NCBI RefSeq assembly: GCF_001297125.1
Contig: NZ_LHPC01000031.1
Location: 1 to 64,000, forward strand
DNA from: Pseudomonas sp. RIT-PI-q
Lineage (GTDB): Bacteria; Pseudomonadota; Gammaproteobacteria; Pseudomonadales; Pseudomonadaceae
DNA: 64,000 nt
Reading direction: 5' to 3'
Within the stretch, counting starts at the first letter, position 1. Each line of letters starts with the position of its first letter. The notes below the pieces were generated by a model. It did not search any database. It saw nothing but the letters and a program-made list of their open reading frames with translations, and was not told the DNA's origin. The position numbers and the translations under genes are program-made. Positions 59,875-64,000 of this stretch are shown here, piece after piece.

Positions 59875-61585
59875 CGAACAGCAACGGGCGCTGGCCGGGT
59901 TACTCGGATTAGGCAGCCATTCGGCGCGCAAGAGCCATTACCCGGAACTGGCCGCGCGCCTCGATGAGCTGGAAGCCGAGCGCAATCGCTATAAGTGGCT
60001 GTTCGAAAACGCGGTGCACGGAATCTTCCAGGCCAGCCTGCTCGAAGGCATGCGCGCCGCCAACCCGGCGCTGGCGCGGATGCTCGGTTATCAAGACCCG
60101 CAGGAGGTGTTGTTTTCCCTGGCGGATCTGGCGAGCAACCTGTTTGTCGGCGGTGCAAAAGAACTGGAAAACATCGGCGAAATGCTCAGGCACCAAGGCA
60201 GCCTGCATGGCTATGAAACCCAATTGCGGCGCAAGGACGGCAGCAGCCTCGACGTGTTGATGAACCTGTTGCTCAAGCCCGATCAGGAAGGGCTGGTAGA
60301 AGGTTTTGTCGCCGACATCACCGAACGCAAACTCGCTCAGCAACACCTGCAGCAACTCAACGACGAACTGGAGCAGCGCGTCACCGCGCGCACCGACGAG
60401 CTGCTGGAAGCCAACCGCAACCTGCAACAGCAAATCACCCAGCGTAAACAGATCGCCCAGGCCTTGCGTGATGCCCGTGACGCCGCCGAAGCCGCCAATC
60501 GCAGTAAGGACAAATACCTCGCGGCCGCCAGTCATGACCTGTTGCAACCGCTCAACGCCGCACGGTTGCTGATCTCGACCCTGCGCGAGCGCAAACTGCC
60601 CGACGTTGAACAAGTGCTGGTAGAGCGCACGCACCAGGCGCTGGAAGGCGCCGAAGATTTACTCACCGATTTGCTGGATATTTCCCGGCTCGATCAAGCT
60701 GCGGTGAAACCGGACATTGCCTTGTATCGCCTCGACGAATTGCTCGGGCCGTTGGTGTCGGAGTTCCAGTCAGTGGCCGAAGCGGCAGGTTTGAACCTGC
60801 GAGTGCACATGGGCGACTACGCCATCAGCACCGACTTGCGGCTGATGACGCGCATCCTGCGCAACTTCCTCAGCAACGCCTGTCGCTACACGGACGAGGG
60901 CAGCATTCTGCTGGGTGCCCGGCGCCGAGGTGAAATGTTGCGCCTGGAAGTCTGGGACACCGGGCGCGGGATTGCGGCGGATCGGCTGGACTCGATCTTT
61001 CTCGAATTCAATCAGCTGGACGTTGGCCGCGCATCCGACCGTAAAGGCGTGGGTCTGGGGCTGGCGATCGTCGAACGAATCGCCAAGATACTCGGCTATA
61101 AAATCCGCGTGCAGTCGCGGCCGGGACGCGGGTCGATGTTCAGCATCGACGTGCCGATATCCCATGACATTCCGTTGCCCATCAGCCAGGCTGCGCCGTT
61201 GCCGGGCACTGGAAATCCGCTGCCAGGCCGGCGTTTGCTGGTGCTGGACAACGAAGTGAGCATTCTCGACAGCATGAGCGCGCTGCTCGGGCAGTGGGGC
61301 TGCGAAGTGGTGATCGCCACGGATGAATTCTCTGCGCTGGCTGCTTTGCAGGGGCGCGCGCCAGAATTGATTCTGGCGGACTATCACCTCGATCACGGGG
61401 TGGTGGGCTGCGATGTGGTGCGGCATTTGCGCGAGCATTTCAAGCAGAGGATTCCAGCGGTCATCATCACGGCAGACCGTACCGACCAGTGTCGGCGATC
61501 GCTGCAAAGACTCGAAGCACCGCTGCTGAACAAACCGGGGAAACCCGGCAAGTTGCGTGCGGTGTTGAGTCAGATGCTGGGTTAA
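59858..61585 (+). CDS. ercS: Soluble PAS hybrid histidine kinase ErcS
   Basis: A 575-residue kinase without membrane segments. A PAS domain (residues about 40-160), coiled coil, HisKA with His in AAASHDLLQPLNAARLL, ATPase domain (DTGRGIAADRLDSIFLEF, GVGLGLAIVERIA) and a C-terminal receiver with Asp in LILADYHLD. The kinase core is very like NahK in this window. ErcA-ErcS feed the AgmR/ErbR regulator in P. aeruginosa. ATG at 59858 lies inside ercA, giving coupled translation; the 3' end overlaps the convergent epimerase gene by 4 bp. Confidence 0.9.
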   Translation: MAKPSDEQQRALAGLLGLGSHSARKSHYPELAARLDELEAERNRYKWLFENAVHGIFQASLLEGMRAANPALARMLGYQDPQEVLFSLADLASNLFVGGAKELENIGEMLRHQGSLHGYETQLRRKDGSSLDVLMNLLLKPDQEGLVEGFVADITERKLAQQHLQQLNDELEQRVTARTDELLEANRNLQQQITQRKQIAQALRDARDAAEAANRSKDKYLAAASHDLLQPLNAARLLISTLRERKLPDVEQVLVERTHQALEGAEDLLTDLLDISRLDQAAVKPDIALYRLDELLGPLVSEFQSVAEAAGLNLRVHMGDYAISTDLRLMTRILRNFLSNACRYTDEGSILLGARRRGEMLRLEVWDTGRGIAADRLDSIFLEFNQLDVGRASDRKGVGLGLAIVERIAKILGYKIRVQSRPGRGSMFSIDVPISHDIPLPISQAAPLPGTGNPLPGRRLLVLDNEVSILDSMSALLGQWGCEVVIATDEFSALAALQGRAPELILADYHLDHGVVGCDVVRHLREHFKQRIPAVIITADRTDQCRRSLQRLEAPLLNKPGKPGKLRAVLSQMLG

Positions 61586-62448
61586 GTCAGTTCGCGGTAT
61601 CGCAGACTGAAACCCAATTCAGCCGACTGGCCTTGCTCCAGCAAACGCAACCCCGGCCGCCCCGGCAAGTGGTGCGCGTTGACCGGGTGACTCACCGGCT
61701 CGATGCAGAAAAACCCCAGGTCCACCGGGCAGTACAGCAGGTAATAATCGCTGCCGGTGGCCTGGCATTCCAGTTCATAACCCAGGTCGGGCTGCTGGAT
61801 CAGGCAGCGGCCATCCCAGTGGCAGAAACCGTTGTCGACCAGTGTCGCGGGCAACGCCTTGGTTTGCTGGAAGTCCCATTCAGCGGGCAGGGCGCTGAGT
61901 TGTGTCGGCAGTTTAGACGTGTCACACAACCAGACCTGCTCGGCCTGAACCTGCAGCCGCGTGTTGGCTCTACGCGGGAAGTAAGGGTGTAAACCGAGCC
62001 CATGCCACGCAGCGCGTTCGGCCAAATGCGTCACCTGCAAATTGATGCTTAATCGACCTTCACGCAGATGGAAGCGTTGCCGGGCGCGATAGGCGAATGG
62101 CGTTGCGCTGTCGAGTTGCAGGACGATTTCATCACGGCTCTGCGAAACCACCTGCCACGCCTGTTGCCAGGCGCTGCCGTGAATTGGTAGCGGATCGGTG
62201 AGGCTGTTCGGCGTCAGGGCCAGCCAGCCATCGGGGCAGTCAAAACCCCCTTCGGCAATGCGGTTCGACCACGGCGCCAAGGGAAAACAGCCGAGCTTGC
62301 CCGGCATGCCGGTGTTCAGCGCGTGGGCGTCACTGTGGCGCAGCAGCGGCTGGCCGGTGCTGCGTACCGTCCAATTGACGATACTGGCGCCAAGTTCGGG
62401 GGCGAGGGTGAGGCGGGTGTATTTGTCTTCGAGTTCGAGAAGTGTCAT
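61582..62448 (-). CDS. Aldose 1-epimerase family protein
   Basis: A 288-residue GalM-like mutarotase. Catalytic-type His in WHGLGLHPYFPR and Glu in GFFCIEPVSHPVNAHHLPG; the N-terminal LTLAPELGASIVNWTV and PLAPWSNRIAEGGFD are typical. It is the last gene of a set with an SMP-30 lactonase and uronate dehydrogenase, so it may interconvert anomers of a uronate sugar. Confidence 0.87.
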   Translation of the reverse strand: MTLLELEDKYTRLTLAPELGASIVNWTVRSTGQPLLRHSDAHALNTGMPGKLGCFPLAPWSNRIAEGGFDCPDGWLALTPNSLTDPLPIHGSAWQQAWQVVSQSRDEIVLQLDSATPFAYRARQRFHLREGRLSINLQVTHLAERAAWHGLGLHPYFPRRANTRLQVQAEQVWLCDTSKLPTQLSALPAEWDFQQTKALPATLVDNGFCHWDGRCLIQQPDLGYELECQATGSDYYLLYCPVDLGFFCIEPVSHPVNAHHLPGRPGLRLLEQGQSAELGFSLRYRELT

Positions 62449-62474
62449 GGTTTTTCATCTTGCGTTGAAGGGAT

Positions 62475-62552
62475 GAAAAGATCGCAGCCTTCGGCAGCTC
62501 CTACAGAGAAACGCGTACCGCTGTAGGAGCTGCCGAAGGCTGCGATCTTTTG
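62475..62552. repeat. REPIN of the AAAAGATCGCAGCC type
   Basis: Inverted AAAAGATCGCAGCCTTCGGC arms around a 25-base spacer; the same family is at 18530-18621. Confidence 0.88.
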
Positions 62553-62563
62553 ACGTTACACCA

Positions 62564-63454
62564 CTACAAATCCTTGAACTGCGGCTCCGGCAAGCCTTTG
62601 ACGCCTGGATTGAGCGCGAACACGCCACCCGCCAACGACTGTTCGTCATGGTCATCACCAGGACGAATCGAGGTCACGAACAGTGTGTCCAGTCGGCTGC
62701 CACCGAAGGCGCACATGGTCGGCTTTTTCACCGGCACGGCCACGGATCGGTCCAATCGGCCATCCGGGGTAAAGCGGTGAATCAACCCGGCGTCGTTGGC
62801 GCAGATCCAGTAGCAGCCTTCGGCATCCACGGCGGCGCCGTCGGGGCGGCCGGGGAACTGATTCATGTCGACAAACAGTCGACGGTTGGAAGGTGTGCCG
62901 CTGTCGAGGTCGTAGTCAAAGGCCCAGATCTGCTGGGCCAGTGGATGGGAATCAGACACATACATCGTGCGCCCGTCCGGGCTGAAACCCAGGCCATTGG
63001 GCACGATGAATCCGCCGAGCTGAGCGTCAATCGGCCCGCGTTGACCGGCGCTGTAGCGATACAGCGTGCCGTCGGCCGCGTTGGCGCCCATGTTCAGCAC
63101 CATGCTGCCGGCCCAGAAACGCCCCTGACGATCGCAACGACCGTCATTCAGACGCATGTCGGGGCGGGCGTGATCAACGCGGGCCAGCAGTTCGCTGTCG
63201 AGGCTGCCATCATTGTGCGTGTGCAGATGAAAGAACCCGCTTTCCATCCCCGCCACCCAACCACCGTCACGATGACGGGTGATGCAGGCGAGCATTTCCG
63301 GCGCGGTCCAGGCGTGAACATGACCGCTGTCGGCACTCCAGCGCTGAAGTCCACCGGCAGGAATGTCGACCCAGTACAGGGCGTTTTCCTCGGGGACCCA
63401 GACTGGACTTTCACCAACCGCGTTACGGGCATCGACAATCAATTCGGCTTGCAT
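62564..63454 (-). CDS. SMP-30/gluconolactonase family lactonase
   Basis: A 296-residue six-bladed propeller enzyme that hydrolyses sugar lactones. Metal ligands are visible: Glu in GESPVWVPEE, Asn and Asp in VPNGLGFSPDGRTMYVSDSH, and the RLNDGRCDRQGRFWAGSM block. It follows uronate dehydrogenase by 38 bp on the same strand, so galactaro- or glucaro-lactone hydrolysis is the likely reaction. Start at 63454 (MQAELIVDARN) fits the family. Confidence 0.87.
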   Translation of the reverse strand: MQAELIVDARNAVGESPVWVPEENALYWVDIPAGGLQRWSADSGHVHAWTAPEMLACITRHRDGGWVAGMESGFFHLHTHNDGSLDSELLARVDHARPDMRLNDGRCDRQGRFWAGSMVLNMGANAADGTLYRYSAGQRGPIDAQLGGFIVPNGLGFSPDGRTMYVSDSHPLAQQIWAFDYDLDSGTPSNRRLFVDMNQFPGRPDGAAVDAEGCYWICANDAGLIHRFTPDGRLDRSVAVPVKKPTMCAFGGSRLDTLFVTSIRPGDDHDEQSLAGGVFALNPGVKGLPEPQFKDL

Positions 63455-63492
63455 GCAACGCATTCTCTTGGGGGCAAGTGAAGGAAGAGGGT

Positions 63493-64000
63493 TCAGTCGC
63501 CGAACGGGCCAGAAGCGACAAACGCGCCACCCTGGTAAACCATCGCCGGGTCATCGGCGGCCGGCATCGGTTGGGCTTCGACCTTCTCGCGGAATACTTC
63601 GGAGTTGTCCTGGGGTTTATAACCCAGGCCGGCGGCGAAACGGTTATCCCACCAAACGTTCTTGTTATCGGACACGCCGTAGACCACGGTGTGGCCGACG
63701 TTCGGGGCGTACAACGCGCATTCGAGCAGTTGCGTCAGGTCACCGAAGCTCAGCCAGGTGCTCATCATCCGGCGGTTTTGCGGTTCCGGGAACGAGGAGC
63801 CGATACGCACGCTGACGGTTTCGATGCCGTAGCGATCGAAGTAGAAACTCGCCATGTCTTCGCCGTAGGATTTGGACAAGCCGTAGTAGCTGTCCGGGCG
63901 GCGCGGGGAGTGGGCGTCGATTTTTTCATCTTGCTTGTAGAAGCCGATCACGTGGTTGGAGCTGGCGAAAATCACTCGTTTCACGCCATGCCGGCGCGCG
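63493..64000 (-). CDS. udh: Uronate dehydrogenase (partial, N-terminus outside window)
   Basis: The last 168 residues of an NAD-dependent SDR/epimerase-fold protein; the gene continues past 64000. The segment has KRVIFASSNHVIGFYKQDE (catalytic Ser region) and SYYGLSKSYGEDMASFY with the YxxxK pair. The SSNHVIGFY block is characteristic of uronate dehydrogenases, which oxidise glucuronate or galacturonate to the aldaro-lactone. First of three genes with the lactonase and epimerase. Confidence 0.86.
   Translation of the reverse strand, partial: ARRHGVKRVIFASSNHVIGFYKQDEKIDAHSPRRPDSYYGLSKSYGEDMASFYFDRYGIETVSVRIGSSFPEPQNRRMMSTWLSFGDLTQLLECALYAPNVGHTVVYGVSDNKNVWWDNRFAAGLGYKPQDNSEVFREKVEAQPMPAADDPAMVYQGGAFVASGPFGD

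Overview
The window is chromosomal DNA of a Pseudomonas, most likely of the P. fluorescens group. The evidence is the GC-rich codon use, a bkd operon with BkdR, an AlkC DNA glycosylase with an Ig-like tail, a complete exa/ped-type quinoprotein alcohol oxidation locus, and about twenty REP/REPIN intergenic palindromes of the pseudomonad GTAGGAGC / GTGGGAGC type. No rRNA, tRNA, CRISPR, transposase or prophage was seen.

Layout. 1-310: tandem REPIN repeat. 345-4833: MHS transporter, GMC oxidoreductase and LysR regulator. 5017-8084: AlkC glycosylase and a CPA2 antiporter. 8296-11294: LysR, a probable aconitate isomerase and a citrate/tricarballylate symporter. 11472-14714: DJ-1/PfpI protein, diguanylate cyclase, and a protealysin-like protease overlapping its emfourin-like inhibitor. 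14861-17213: FKBP isomerase followed by a small AT-richer bacteriocin island (colicin E3-type rRNase toxin, immunity gene, decayed FKBP copy, HEAT-like orphan). 17382-22192: D-cysteine desulfhydrase, P450/ArsR pair, LysE/LysR pair. 22385-29369: branched-chain aminotransferase, bkdA1-bkdA2-bkdB-lpdV and bkdR. 29487-32709: MBL-fold persulfide dioxygenase-like enzyme, TauE exporter, porin.

33223-61585 is one functional unit for PQQ-dependent oxidation of alcohols. It holds a NosP-NahK pair, the regulator AgmR/ErbR, a CXXCW protein, the PedA1A2BC-type ABC system, a 40-residue membrane peptide, the PedS2-PedR2 two-component pair, a secreted pentapeptide protein, a Ca-type dehydrogenase (pedE), cytochrome c550 and accessory periplasmic proteins, a lanthanide-type dehydrogenase (pedH), an aldehyde dehydrogenase, pqqABCDE, the iron alcohol dehydrogenase ErcA and the hybrid kinase ErcS. 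Periplasmic dehydrogenases oxidise alcohol to aldehyde, electrons pass to cytochrome c550, the aldehyde dehydrogenase makes the acid, and pqqABCDE supplies the cofactor. 61582-64000 begins a separate uronate oxidation operon (Udh, SMP-30 lactonase, aldose epimerase).

The most interesting observations are: the PedS2-like kinase has Arg where the phospho-accepting His should be; four ped promoters share a 14-bp TACYAARG-type site; both quinoprotein dehydrogenase genes carry a GGGAANNNTTCCC palindrome upstream; the bacteriocin island contains a decayed FKBP duplicate and a toxin lacking the usual catalytic His; and a probable trans-aconitate cassette is present. All functional calls are from reading the sequence and from family knowledge; no database search was run.
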